DNA of 64,000 nt, taken from positions 1 to 64,000 of the forward strand of contig NZ_SSDJ01000152.1 of assembly GCF_004794465.1 (NCBI RefSeq), read 5' to 3'. The notes under the pieces were generated by a model. That model saw only the letters and a program-made list of their open reading frames with translations. It had not been told where the DNA came from and did no database searches. Numbering within the stretch: the stretch's first letter is position 1; every line of letters starts with the position of its first letter. This document shows, in pieces, positions 1-8,950 of this stretch. Position numbers and translations under genes: made by a program. This DNA comes from Microbacterium sp. K24 (GTDB taxonomy: Bacteria > Actinomycetota > Actinomycetes > Actinomycetales > Microbacteriaceae).

Positions 1-1
1 G

Positions 2-2104
2 TCCCGTCGAGACGACGAGGCCCCCCTCATCCCGATCCTCGCGCGCAAGGTGCGCGAGATCGAGGCGAAGTCGCAGCGGGGGAAGCTCGGCCCGACGAAT
101 CGGGTCAAGTTCCAGGTGATCGCCTTCCTGGTGCGCGAGGAGCGCGCCAGGGTGAAGGCGGATGCCGAGATCGGCGACCCCGCACGCGCCGAGCTGCTCA
201 AGCGCCTCGACGGCGTCGCGACCATCCTCGCGAAGACCGCGGCCCGCGACACGTCGCTGATCCAGCTGCTCGAAGCCGACCAGGCGACGTCGCCGGTGGC
301 CAAGCGCATGCGTCGCGACTGGCTTCTCGAATCCGGTGCCGAACTCGCCCCGGAAGAGCTCATCATCGCCGACGCCGCCCCGGTGCAGATCTCGTCGGTT
401 CCCGCAGCCATCGCCGAGCGGCAGGTCACCCCGCCGTCGGTCGAGTCGCGCCAGCTGGCCAACCCCTTCCTCGCCCCGGATCTGACGCCGCGCAGCACCG
501 TGACGCCGCGTCGCCGGCTGGACGGCTGGGAGCTGATGGGCCCGCTGTACAAGGCGTTCGAGACGGGCGCCGGCGGATCCGCCGCCTCGATGGAGCTGCC
601 TCCCGCCCCCGAGTACGATCACCTCTCGCCCAAGGGCCTCGAGGTCATGGTGCACCAGTCCCGCTTCCTCGAAGCCGTGCGCGCCGGTCACCGCAGCTTC
701 CTGCTGGCCGACGAGCCCGGCCTGGGCAAGACGGCGCAGTCCCTGCTCGCCGCATCGGTCGCCGGAGCCTACCCGCTGCTCGCCGTCGTGCCGAACGTCG
801 TGAAGATGAACTGGGCCCGCGAGGTGGAGCGGTGGACTCCACAGCGCCGTGCCACGGTCATCCAGGGCGACGGCACCGACATCGACGCCTTCGCCGACAT
901 CTTCATCGTCAACTACGAGATCCTCGACCGTCACCTCTCCTGGCTCGGCTCGATCGGACTCCGCGGCATGGTCGTCGACGAGGCGCACTTCATCAAGAAC
1001 CTGTCCTCGCAGCGGTCGCAGAACGTGCTGTCGCTCGCCTCCCGCGTGCGGGAGCGCACACCGGGCGGCGACCCGCTGATGCTCGCCCTCACCGGCACGC
1101 CGCTGATCAACGACGTCGAGGACTTCGACGCGATCTGGCGCTTCCTCGGCTGGACGACCGGCGAGAAGCCCGGCCCCGAATTGATGGAGAAGCTCGACGC
1201 CACCGGGTTCACCCCCGCGGACAAGGCGTTCTACCCGGAGGCGCGGGATGCCGTGATCTCCATGGGCATCGTCCGCCGCAAGAAGAAGGACGTCGCGGCC
1301 GACCTCCCGGACAAGCTCATCGCCGATCTTCCGGTGCAGCTCGACGACGAGTTCGGGCGCAGCATCCGTCAGGCCGAGCGCGAACTGGGGGAGCGGCTCG
1401 CCGCACGGTACCGCCGCATCATCGAGGCCCGGGGCGACCGCGGCCTCGCACCAGGCGAGATCGACGACGACATCGTGCGCCTGGTCGCGCAGAACGAGCT
1501 CGAGGAGTCCAAGGCCGCCGGCACCGGAGGAGACAACGTCTTCACCATGGTCCGCCGGATCGGCCAGGCCAAGGCACAGCTCGCCGCCGACTACGCCGCG
1601 CAGCTGCAGCGGTCGGTCGGCAAGGTCGTGTTCTTCGCCAAGCACATCGATGTGATGGATCAGGCGGAGGCGCACTTCGCGTCGGTCGGCATCCGCTCGG
1701 TCTCGATCCGAGGAGACCAGACGTCGACGGTGCGCCAGCAGGCGATCGACGACTTCAACGGCGATCCCGAGGTCGGCATCGCGGTCTGCTCGCTCACCGC
1801 GGCAGGCGTCGGACTGAACATGCAGGCGGCGTCGAACGTCGTGCTCGCCGAGCTGTCGTGGACGGCCGCGGAGCAGACGCAGGCGATCGACCGGGTGCAC
1901 CGCATCGGTCAGGACGAGCCGGTCACGGCGTGGCGCATCATCGCCGCTCACACGATCGACACGAAGATCGCCGAGCTCATCGACCAGAAGCAGGGTCTCG
2001 CGGCTCGTGCTCTCGACGGCGAGGCGATCGATGAGACCGCCGCGGAGCCGGTGCAGCTGGGGGCGCTCATGCATCTCCTGCGACAGGCGCTCGGAGCCGC
2101 GTAG
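2..2104 (+). CDS. SNF2-family DEAD/DEAH-box helicase, 5' end cut by the window
   Basis: ATP-dependent SNF2-type helicase or translocase acting on DNA. The frame is open from base 2 and reads as coding before the GTG at 50, so the true start lies outside the window. Numbered from the first visible codon: Walker A EPGLGKT at about 238-244, DEAH at 326-329, the motif III-like LTGTPL near 362, and motif VI RVHRIGQ at 631-637 in the C-terminal helicase lobe. The first 200 or so residues before the ATPase core match no domain I recognise. It is monocistronic here, followed by a 200-base gap before pfkA. The DNA substrate and pathway cannot be read from the sequence. Confidence 0.9.
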   Translation, partial: SRRDDEAPLIPILARKVREIEAKSQRGKLGPTNRVKFQVIAFLVREERARVKADAEIGDPARAELLKRLDGVATILAKTAARDTSLIQLLEADQATSPVAKRMRRDWLLESGAELAPEELIIADAAPVQISSVPAAIAERQVTPPSVESRQLANPFLAPDLTPRSTVTPRRRLDGWELMGPLYKAFETGAGGSAASMELPPAPEYDHLSPKGLEVMVHQSRFLEAVRAGHRSFLLADEPGLGKTAQSLLAASVAGAYPLLAVVPNVVKMNWAREVERWTPQRRATVIQGDGTDIDAFADIFIVNYEILDRHLSWLGSIGLRGMVVDEAHFIKNLSSQRSQNVLSLASRVRERTPGGDPLMLALTGTPLINDVEDFDAIWRFLGWTTGEKPGPELMEKLDATGFTPADKAFYPEARDAVISMGIVRRKKKDVAADLPDKLIADLPVQLDDEFGRSIRQAERELGERLAARYRRIIEARGDRGLAPGEIDDDIVRLVAQNELEESKAAGTGGDNVFTMVRRIGQAKAQLAADYAAQLQRSVGKVVFFAKHIDVMDQAEAHFASVGIRSVSIRGDQTSTVRQQAIDDFNGDPEVGIAVCSLTAAGVGLNMQAASNVVLAELSWTAAEQTQAIDRVHRIGQDEPVTAWRIIAAHTIDTKIAELIDQKQGLAARALDGEAIDETAAEPVQLGALMHLLRQALGAA

Positions 2105-2109
2105 GCGTC

Positions 2110-2125
2110 AAGAACCGTTGTTCTT
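2110..2125. repeat. short inverted repeat after the helicase gene
   Basis: AAGAAC-CGTT-GTTCTT, a perfect 6-4-6 palindrome six bases after the helicase stop. It could be a weak terminator or an operator for the pfkA upstream region. The rest of the 2105-2305 gap holds no promoter I would defend. Confidence 0.4.
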
Positions 2126-2305
2126 AACGTCGTTTTCGGGCGTGAATCAGCATATGTCGTGAAGATCTCACGTGCCGGGTCTCAAGCGTGTCAAGATCGC
2201 GGGTTTTCACCTCCGCCGAATGGCGCCTGACCGCGCCGGGGCACTAGTGTCGATCGCAGGCAGCGTCGCCTTTCCCCCTTTCACCGAACGTCTGAAGGCA
2301 CCAGC

Positions 2306-3334
2306 ATGAAGATCGGCATCCTGACGAGCGGCGGCGACTGCCCCGGCCTCAACGCGGTCATCCGCGGCATCGTGCTCAAGGGCACCACCACGTACGATCT
2401 GGAGTTCGTCGGCATCCGCGACGGATGGCGCGGCCTCGTCGACGGAGACTTCATGCCGCTCACCCGGCACGAGGTGAAGGGGCTGTCGAAGGTCGGCGGA
2501 ACGATCCTCGGAACCAGCCGCACCAACCCCTACGAAGGCGAGCGCGGGGGAGCGGAGAACATCGCCAAGACCCTCTACGGGCACAAGATCGACGGCATCA
2601 TCGCGATCGGCGGCGAAGGCACGCTCGCCGCCGCCGACCGGCTGTCCAAGGACGGCATCAAGGTGATCGGCGTCCCCAAGACCATCGACAACGACCTCCA
2701 GGCCACGGACTACTCGTTCGGCTTCGACACGGCCGTGAACATCGCCACCGACGCCATGGACCGGCTGCGCACCACCGGCGATTCGCACCAGCGCTGCATG
2801 GTCGCCGAGGTCATGGGCCGTCACGTGGGCTGGATCGCGCTGCACGCCGGCATGGCCGCGGGCGCGCACGTCATCTGCATCCCCGAGGTGCCCATGTCGA
2901 TCGAGGACATCACGGCCCTCGTCACGAGCGCCCATGATCGCGGTCGCGCACCACTGGTCGTGGTCTCCGAGGGCTTCAAGCTCCTCGGCATGGACGAGGC
3001 ATACAGCGACAAGGGCCTCGACGCGTTCAACCGACCGCGACTGGGCGGGATCGGCGATCAGATCGCCCCCGCGATCGAGCGCATCACGGGCATCGAGACG
3101 CGGGCCACGATCCTCGGCCACATCCAGCGCGGCGGTTCGCCGTCGGCCTTCGACCGCGTTCTCGCGACGCGCCTCGGGCTGCACGCGGCCGACGCGATCG
3201 TGGAGGGCTCCTGGGGCCAGATGGTGGCCATGCACGGTACCGACATCGTGCGCGTTCCGTTCGCCGATGCGCTCGGTGAGCTCAACACCGTGCCCCGCTA
3301 CCGCTACGACGAGGCCGCAGCGCTCTTCGGCTGA
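2306..3334 (+). CDS. pfkA: 6-phosphofructokinase
   Basis: Phosphorylates fructose 6-phosphate to the 1,6-bisphosphate in glycolysis, in the cytoplasm. The 342 residues are a normal family length. GGDCPGLNA at 9-17 is the nucleotide-binding start; GGEGT near 101-105 has Gly at the position equivalent to E. coli Gly104, which marks ATP rather than pyrophosphate use; PKTIDND near 124-130 carries the catalytic Asp. The combination of that Gly with Lys in PKTIDND is the pattern of the actinobacterial ATP-dependent group. A GAAGGC motif nine bases before the ATG serves as ribosome binding site. It stands alone, convergent with the S9 peptidase. Confidence 0.95.
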   Translation: MKIGILTSGGDCPGLNAVIRGIVLKGTTTYDLEFVGIRDGWRGLVDGDFMPLTRHEVKGLSKVGGTILGTSRTNPYEGERGGAENIAKTLYGHKIDGIIAIGGEGTLAAADRLSKDGIKVIGVPKTIDNDLQATDYSFGFDTAVNIATDAMDRLRTTGDSHQRCMVAEVMGRHVGWIALHAGMAAGAHVICIPEVPMSIEDITALVTSAHDRGRAPLVVVSEGFKLLGMDEAYSDKGLDAFNRPRLGGIGDQIAPAIERITGIETRATILGHIQRGGSPSAFDRVLATRLGLHAADAIVEGSWGQMVAMHGTDIVRVPFADALGELNTVPRYRYDEAAALFG

Positions 3335-3350
3335 GTCCGCGGGCGACGGC

Positions 3351-5450
3351 TCACGCCTCCGCGAGGCCGAGGGTGTCGAGGAGCCAGGCGAGTTCGAACG
3401 CGCGCTCCCTCCAGGAGTTGTAGCGTCCGCTGACGCCACCGTGCCCGGCGACCATCTCGCACTTCAGGAGCACGTCAGACGCCCCGGCCTCGCGGAGTCG
3501 GGCGATCCATTTCGCGGGCTCCACGTACAGCACCCGGCTGTCGTTGAGCGAGGTCACGGCGAGGATGCGCGGGTACGCGACGCCTTCGCGCACGTTCTCG
3601 TACGGCGTGTACGACTTCATGTACGCGTAGACATCGGCGTCGTGCAGCGGGTCGCCCCACTCGTCCCACTCGACCACGGTCAGCGGGAGGGAGGGGTCGA
3701 GGATCGTCGTCAGTGCGTCGACGAACGGCACCGCCGCGAGGATGCCGGCGAACAGCTCCGGCGCCAGGTTCGCGACCGCGCCCATGAGCAGCCCTCCGGC
3801 ACTCCCGCCCTCCGCGACCATCCGCTCCGGCGTCGTGACACCGGACGAGACCAGATGCTCGCCGCACGCGACGAAGTCGGTGAAGGTGTTGCGCTTGTGC
3901 AGCAGCTTGCCGTCCTCGTACCACTGGCGCCCCATCTCGCCGCCGCCCCGCACGTGCGCGACCGCGAAGACGACGCCGCGGTCCAGCTCCGACAGTCGCG
4001 CGACGGAGAAGCCGGGGTCGATCGAGTGCTCGTAGGAGCCGTAGCCGTAGAGGTGCACCGGTCGCGGATCCGCGCCAGGGTCGCCGAACGAGCGCTTCCA
4101 GACGAGCGAGATCGGCACCTGCGTTCCGTCGGATGCGGTCGCCCAGTCCCGCCGCTGACCGTACTCCTTCGGGTCGTAGCCGCCGAGGACGGCGACCTGC
4201 TTGCGCAGCAGCAGCTCCCGTGAGGCGAGGTCGAGCTCGTACACCGTCCCGGGCGTCACGAACGACGTGTACCCCAGGCGCAGGTAGGGCGAGTGCCACT
4301 CAGGGTTGCCGCTGACCCCCGCGGAGTACAGCGGCTCGTCGAACGAGATCTCCTCCACGGCATCCGTGGCGTAGTCGAGCAGGCCGACGCGCTCGAGTCC
4401 CTCGCTGCGGTACTCGACGGTCGCGAAGTCGCGGAACGCATCCGTTCCCAGAAGGCGCCGCCCTGGCTCGTGCGCCAGGATGACCCGGCGTTCCCCCTGC
4501 GGGTCGGATGCCGCCACCGACACGAGCGCGAAATCGAGCGCGTCGTCGTTGTGCAGGATCAGGAGGCGATCCTCGCCGTCCACGACGGCGTGCTCGAGCG
4601 AGTACTCGACGCCCTCGCGTCGGGGCCACACGACGCGCGGGTCGGCGGTGATATCGCCGGTCAGATCGACCAGGTGCTCCTCGCTGGTGATGCTGGAGCC
4701 GACGCCGATCACGAGGTATCGACGACTGCGGGTGATGCCGGCGCCGAGCCAGAACTTCTCGTCGGGTTCGTGGAACAGCGTGACGTCGTCGGCGACGGGG
4801 GTGCCGAGGCGATGCAGCCAGAGGGTGTCGGGCCGCCAGGCCTCGTCGCGGGTCGTGTAGAGGATCCCGGTCCCGTCGGGCGTGAAGAACGCGCCGCCGG
4901 TGTTCGGGATCTCGTCCTCGAGGTTCGTGCCCGTCGTGAGGTCACGGACTCGCACCGTGTAGAGCTCATCGCCTTCGAAGTCGGTGGACCACAGCAGCTT
5001 CGTGGCGTCGTCCGAGGTGTCGAAAGCTCCGAGGGAGAAGAACTCATGCCCCTCCGCCTCGGCGTTGCCGTCGAGAAGGACGACCTCTCCGGGTACGGGT
5101 ACGCCGGGCTCGAGGCGCGGGGGAGTCCAATCGTTGGGCGCAGCCGCGGCGCGGCAGTGGATGCCGTACTGCGCACCCTCCTCGGTACGGCTGTAGTACC
5201 ACCAGTCGCCGCGTCGGGTCGGCACGGAGAGATCGGTCTCCTGGACTCTGCCCTTGATCTCCTGGAAGAGGGTCTCGCGCAGTCCCTCGAGGTGCGCGGT
5301 CCGCTCCTCGGTGTAGGCGTTCTCCGCCTCGAGATGCTCGATGACCTCGGCGGAATCCTTCGCCCGCAGCCACTCGTACGGATCGTCGAACGTGTCTCCG
5401 TGGTGCGTGCGGGTGGTCGAGCGGCGGTCTGCGGTAGGGGCATCGGTCAC
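3351..5450 (-). CDS. S9 family oligopeptidase (oligopeptidase B / prolyl oligopeptidase type)
   Basis: Cytoplasmic serine peptidase that cuts short peptides, typically after basic residues in oligopeptidase B. The 699 residues comprise an N-terminal beta-propeller (about 1-420) and a C-terminal alpha/beta-hydrolase domain. The triad is visible: Ser near 549 in GGSAGG, Asp near 636 in NDSRV, His near 670 in GHGG. No signal peptide. The start is a GTG preceded by TAGCGT exactly six bases upstream, suggesting a leaderless message. Its stop is 17 bases from that of pfkA. I am sure of the family, less of the exact cleavage specificity. Confidence 0.92.
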   Translation of the reverse strand: MTDAPTADRRSTTRTHHGDTFDDPYEWLRAKDSAEVIEHLEAENAYTEERTAHLEGLRETLFQEIKGRVQETDLSVPTRRGDWWYYSRTEEGAQYGIHCRAAAAPNDWTPPRLEPGVPVPGEVVLLDGNAEAEGHEFFSLGAFDTSDDATKLLWSTDFEGDELYTVRVRDLTTGTNLEDEIPNTGGAFFTPDGTGILYTTRDEAWRPDTLWLHRLGTPVADDVTLFHEPDEKFWLGAGITRSRRYLVIGVGSSITSEEHLVDLTGDITADPRVVWPRREGVEYSLEHAVVDGEDRLLILHNDDALDFALVSVAASDPQGERRVILAHEPGRRLLGTDAFRDFATVEYRSEGLERVGLLDYATDAVEEISFDEPLYSAGVSGNPEWHSPYLRLGYTSFVTPGTVYELDLASRELLLRKQVAVLGGYDPKEYGQRRDWATASDGTQVPISLVWKRSFGDPGADPRPVHLYGYGSYEHSIDPGFSVARLSELDRGVVFAVAHVRGGGEMGRQWYEDGKLLHKRNTFTDFVACGEHLVSSGVTTPERMVAEGGSAGGLLMGAVANLAPELFAGILAAVPFVDALTTILDPSLPLTVVEWDEWGDPLHDADVYAYMKSYTPYENVREGVAYPRILAVTSLNDSRVLYVEPAKWIARLREAGASDVLLKCEMVAGHGGVSGRYNSWRERAFELAWLLDTLGLAEA

Positions 5451-5456
5451 CGTCCC

Positions 5457-5462
5457 ACGCTA
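5457..5462 (-). promoter_or_regulatory. -10 box for a leaderless S9 peptidase transcript
   Basis: TAGCGT on the minus strand, then six bases, then the GTG start at 5450. This spacing places the transcription start on the start codon. No Shine-Dalgarno is visible. Confidence 0.5.
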
Positions 5463-5605
5463 TCCCAGGTCGAGTTGACCGGCGCGGGACAGGGTGGGAG
5501 GATTCAACGGGGCCGGTTAACGGAAGAAAAACCCACGGTGAACTCTTCGTTCGTCACGTCGATCACGTCGACACCTCCTTCCTCCTCAACGACCGAAAGC
5601 GAACG

Positions 5606-6973
5606 GTGGAAACCGCAGCCCTCATCGTCGTGCTTGTCATCGCGCTGGCACTGTTCTTCGACTTCACGAACGGGTTTCACGACACCGCGAACGCGATGGC
5701 GACTCCCATCGCCACCGGCGCGCTGAAGCCCAAGACCGCCGTGCTCCTGGCGGCCGCCCTCAACCTCGTCGGCGCATTCCTCTCGACGGAGGTCTCGAAG
5801 ACGATCTCCGGGGGCATCATCAAAGAGGACGCGATCATCGCCGCGGGCACCGATCTCTTCCTCTCGCTGATCTTCGCCGGACTCATCGGCGCGATCACCT
5901 GGAACATGCTGACCTGGCTCCTCGGTCTGCCGTCGAGCTCGTCGCACGCGCTCTTCGGCGGGCTGATCGGCGCCACGCTCGTCGGCGCCGGACTCGGGGG
6001 CATCGACTTCGGGATGGTCCTCTCGAAGATCGTGCTGCCCGCGCTGATCGCGCCGGTCACGGCCGGGATCATCGCCTTCGCCGCGACGAAGATCGCCTAC
6101 TCGATCACCCGCCGCTACGACGGCAAGCCCGACGGCCGCGACGGCTTCCGCTGGGGCCAGATCTTCACGTCGTCGCTCGTGGCCCTCGCGCACGGCACCA
6201 ACGATGCGCAGAAGACCATGGGTGTCATCACCCTGGCGATGATCACGATCGGCTGGCAATCCGGCGCGCACCACGAGCCCGAGCTGTGGGTCATCATCGC
6301 CTGCGCCTTCACGATCGCGCTCGGCACCTACCTCGGCGGCTGGCGCATCATCCGCACGCTCGGCAAGGGGCTGACCGACGTGAAGCCGGCGCAGGGCTTC
6401 GCCGCCGAGAGCTCCACCGCGGCCACCATCCTCGCGTCGAGCGCCCTGGGTTTCGCGCTCTCGACCACGCAGGTCGCCTCGGGCTCGGTCATCGGCTCCG
6501 GACTCGGCCGCCGTGGATCGACCGTCCGCTGGCGGACCGCGGGACGGATCGGCATCGGCTGGCTCCTCACGTTGCCCGCCGCCGGAGGCGTGGGCGCGCT
6601 GGCTGCCCTCCTCGTGGTGTGGCTCGGCAACTGGGGCGTCGCGATCGATGCCGTCATCGCCGTGGTGATCATCCTGGCGCTGTTCCTGCGCTCGCGACGC
6701 AACGCGGTCACCCACGCGAACGCGATGAGCGACGTCGCAGAGTCCGGTCTCGCGATCGAGCTTCCCGACACGCCGCCGCCGACGCGTCGTCAGCAGCGCA
6801 TCGAGCAGGCCAAGGCGGAGGCGAAGGCGCGAGCCGAGGCGAAGGAGAAGGCGAAGGCCGAGGCCAAGGCCCAGGCGAAGAAGAAGGCCGAGGCGAAGGC
6901 CGCGTCGAAGTCCGGCAAGTCCGGGAAGTCGGCGAAGCCCGTCGACGCGAGCCGGGACGGAGACTCCGCATGA
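5606..6973 (+). CDS. pitA: Inorganic phosphate transporter, PiT family
   Basis: Low-affinity phosphate (metal-phosphate) symporter in the cytoplasmic membrane. The 455 residues hold about ten hydrophobic segments and the two inverted PiT signatures: FDFTNGFHDTANA near residues 14-26 and ALAHGTNDAQKTMG in the second half. Start is GTG. Unusual is the tail: about the last 55-60 residues are almost only Ala, Lys and Glu (repeats of the KAEAKA kind), ending in an SGKSGKS stretch, and would be a cytosolic basic extension. It overlaps the next gene by ATGA, so the two are translationally coupled. Confidence 0.93.
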   Translation: METAALIVVLVIALALFFDFTNGFHDTANAMATPIATGALKPKTAVLLAAALNLVGAFLSTEVSKTISGGIIKEDAIIAAGTDLFLSLIFAGLIGAITWNMLTWLLGLPSSSSHALFGGLIGATLVGAGLGGIDFGMVLSKIVLPALIAPVTAGIIAFAATKIAYSITRRYDGKPDGRDGFRWGQIFTSSLVALAHGTNDAQKTMGVITLAMITIGWQSGAHHEPELWVIIACAFTIALGTYLGGWRIIRTLGKGLTDVKPAQGFAAESSTAATILASSALGFALSTTQVASGSVIGSGLGRRGSTVRWRTAGRIGIGWLLTLPAAGGVGALAALLVVWLGNWGVAIDAVIAVVIILALFLRSRRNAVTHANAMSDVAESGLAIELPDTPPPTRRQQRIEQAKAEAKARAEAKEKAKAEAKAQAKKKAEAKAASKSGKSGKSAKPVDASRDGDSA

Positions 6974-7305
6974 CCGTTTCCATCGATTGGCTCGCGTTCC
7001 TGCAGGTGTTCGCCGCGGCACTCGTCGGCGCGACCGCGATCGTCACCTTCTATGCCCTCGGTCTGCGTCTGCTGGTTCGCAGCGGACGCGCTCCCGTGGT
7101 GAGCCCGGCGGAGTTCACGGATGCGATCACCGTCATCTCCGAGAAGGAGCTGAAGCGGGCAGCGAAGCAGGCGGCGAAGGCAGCCAAGAAGAGCCCGCTG
7201 ACCGAGGGACAGAAGTCGCTCGCGCTGGTGGGGGCGTATGGCTGCTTCGTGCTGTGTGCAGCAGCGGTGATCGCCGGCATCCTGATCATCGTCCTGGGGC
7301 ACTGA
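6970..7305 (+). CDS. Small membrane protein coupled to the phosphate transporter
   Basis: 111 residues with one hydrophobic segment near each end (about 8-33 and 88-109) and a basic Lys/Ala-rich loop between them (AAKQAAKAAKK). The ATG at 6970 overlaps the pitA stop (ATGA), which fixes this start even though the same frame is open for a long way upstream. Function is not known. Its coupling to pitA and the matching Lys/Ala-rich stretch suggest an accessory role in phosphate transport, which is only an inference. Confidence 0.8.
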   Translation: MTVSIDWLAFLQVFAAALVGATAIVTFYALGLRLLVRSGRAPVVSPAEFTDAITVISEKELKRAAKQAAKAAKKSPLTEGQKSLALVGAYGCFVLCAAAVIAGILIIVLGH

Positions 7306-7340
7306 CCTCAGGACGGGGGACCGGCCTCAGGGCGACGGGC

Positions 7341-7907
7341 TCAGCGCAGCAGCCCGGCCACGAGGTCGTCGATGATGTCGTCGGTCGGCGTGTCCGGATC
7401 GATCGGAGACGTGAGCCGGTCGAGCAGGAGACCGTCGATCGCGTAGTGGAACAGCGCGATCTCGCGGCGTCCGCCCGGCAGTCCGGCCGCGATGTTGAAT
7501 TCGACGTCGCCGTCGAATCCCGCGCGCTGCCAGGCTCCGAGCACGGCGGCGACCTCGGGGCGGCGGCTGCTCTCCAGACGCAGCTCGAACAGGGCGAGTG
7601 TGACGTCGCGGTCGTCGCTGAGGCGACGCACGATGTCGCGGATGTAGTCGGCGAACAGGGCGGGACCGGGGGCGCCGCTCGCGCGCCGCGCGAGGTCATC
7701 GGGCGTCGGGGCGAGCCGTTCCCCGATGCGGTCGACGAGTCCGGCGACGAGAGCATCGCGGCTGCGGAAGTAGTTCGAGGTGGTCCCGGTGGGCACGCCG
7801 GCCGCGACGTCGACGGCGCGATGGGTCAACCCTCGCGATCCGTCCCGCGCGAGCACCGCCAAGCCGGCATCCGCGATGGTCCGTCGTCTGCTGTCGTTCT
7901 TGGCCAT
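7341..7907 (-). CDS. TetR family transcriptional regulator
   Basis: 188 residues. The N-terminal 50 form a TetR helix-turn-helix (LTHRAVDVAAGVPTGTTSNYF near 25-45), followed by an all-helical ligand-binding domain. It is divergent from the metallophosphoesterase gene, 62 bases apart, with a palindrome between them, so autoregulation and control of that neighbour are likely. The start is an ATG with TAGGAT exactly six bases upstream, pointing to a leaderless message. The ligand cannot be guessed. Confidence 0.92.
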   Translation of the reverse strand: MAKNDSRRRTIADAGLAVLARDGSRGLTHRAVDVAAGVPTGTTSNYFRSRDALVAGLVDRIGERLAPTPDDLARRASGAPGPALFADYIRDIVRRLSDDRDVTLALFELRLESSRRPEVAAVLGAWQRAGFDGDVEFNIAAGLPGGRREIALFHYAIDGLLLDRLTSPIDPDTPTDDIIDDLVAGLLR

Positions 7908-7913
7908 GTCGGC

Positions 7914-7963
7914 ATCCTAACTTGATCACTACACCCGCAGTAGTCGGTGGGGGAGCATAGGCT
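7914..7963. promoter_or_regulatory. Divergent leaderless promoters with a TetR-type palindrome
   Basis: Minus strand: TAGGAT at 7914-7919, six bases before the tetR ATG. Plus strand: TAGGCT at 7958-7963, six bases before the ATG at 7970. Between them ACTAC-acccgca-GTAGT (7928-7944) is a perfect 5-7-5 palindrome, well placed to occlude both promoters. Confidence 0.55.
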
Positions 7964-7969
7964 GATGCC

Positions 7970-8890
7970 ATGTCCGCAGTTAACGGCACCGCATACGCCT
8001 TCGGCCGGCACCGGCCCGCGTCCCACGTCCTGATCCACGTCAGCGACCCGCACTTCCTCGCCGGAGGCGCCCGCCTCGGCGGACGGTACGACGTGGAGGC
8101 CACCCTCGCGCGGACGCTCGCGGCGATCCGCTCGGTGCATCGGAACCCCGCGGGCATCGTCATCACGGGTGACCTCGCCGACCTGGGGGAGCCGGAGGCG
8201 TACCGCCGTCTGCGAGCCGCCGTCGAGCCCGTCGCAGCGGAGCTGGGCGCCCCGATCATCTGGGTCGCCGGCAACCACGACGAGCGCCCGGCGCTGCGCC
8301 GGGATCTGCTCGATCTGGCGCCGACCGAGGAACCGGTCACCGGAGTGTGGGATCTCGACGGTCTGCGGGTCGTCGCCCTCGACACCAGCGTTCCCGGCTG
8401 GCACCACGGCGACCTCGACGCGGCGCAGCTCGGCTGGCTCGCCGAGGTCCTGTCGCAGCCGGCGCCCCACGGCACCCTGCTGGCGATGCACCACCCGCCG
8501 CTGCCGAGTCACGTTCCTCTGTTCGACATCCTCGAGCTGCGGCACCAGGACGAGCTCGCCGAGGTCATCCGCGGCAGCGATGTGCGCGGCATCCTCGCCG
8601 GCCATCTGCACTACTCCTCGCACGGGACGTTCGCCGGGGTGCCGGTGAGCGTGTCCTCGGCGACCTGCTACACGATGAACGTCGCGCGCCCGGCCGCCGA
8701 GGTCAACGGGATGGATGCCGCGCAGGCGTTCCAGCTCGTGCACGTGCACCCCGACACGATCACGCACTCGGTCGTCCCGGTGACCGACGCCACGACCGGG
8801 GACTACTTCTCCGAGACGTGGCTGGAACACATGGCGAGCCTCACTCCGGAAGGGCGGCTCGAAGCCTTCTCCCGGAAACCCGGACGGTGA
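7970..8890 (+). CDS. Metallophosphoesterase, cAMP phosphodiesterase (CpdA/Icc) type
   Basis: Calcineurin-like phosphoesterase using two metal ions, probably hydrolysing 3',5'-cyclic nucleotides or another phosphodiester. All five signature blocks are present in order: SDPHF near 24-28, GDLAD near 66-70, GNHDE near 100-104, HHPPLP near 174-179 and GHLHYS near 210-215. The 306 residues match class III phosphodiesterases. No signal peptide. It is divergent from the tetR gene that may control it. Substrate is an inference from the family. Confidence 0.87.
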   Translation: MSAVNGTAYAFGRHRPASHVLIHVSDPHFLAGGARLGGRYDVEATLARTLAAIRSVHRNPAGIVITGDLADLGEPEAYRRLRAAVEPVAAELGAPIIWVAGNHDERPALRRDLLDLAPTEEPVTGVWDLDGLRVVALDTSVPGWHHGDLDAAQLGWLAEVLSQPAPHGTLLAMHHPPLPSHVPLFDILELRHQDELAEVIRGSDVRGILAGHLHYSSHGTFAGVPVSVSSATCYTMNVARPAAEVNGMDAAQAFQLVHVHPDTITHSVVPVTDATTGDYFSETWLEHMASLTPEGRLEAFSRKPGR

Positions 8891-8896
8891 GCCGCG

Positions 8897-8902
8897 TAGA
8901 CT
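8897..8902 (+). promoter_or_regulatory. Possible -10 box of aspA
   Basis: TAGACT 48 bases before the aspA ATG. The leader carries AAGGATG as ribosome binding site. The -35 is not recognisable. Confidence 0.35.
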
Positions 8903-8950
8903 GGTGGCATCCCCCACACACCCACCCGCCACGACCCACAAGGATGTGAC

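Noticed and set aside
5504-7021. 505-residue minus-strand frame opposite the Pit gene
   Set aside because: Arg/Gly/Asp-rich low-complexity product, fully antisense to a clear transporter with known motifs; a GC-rich shadow frame.
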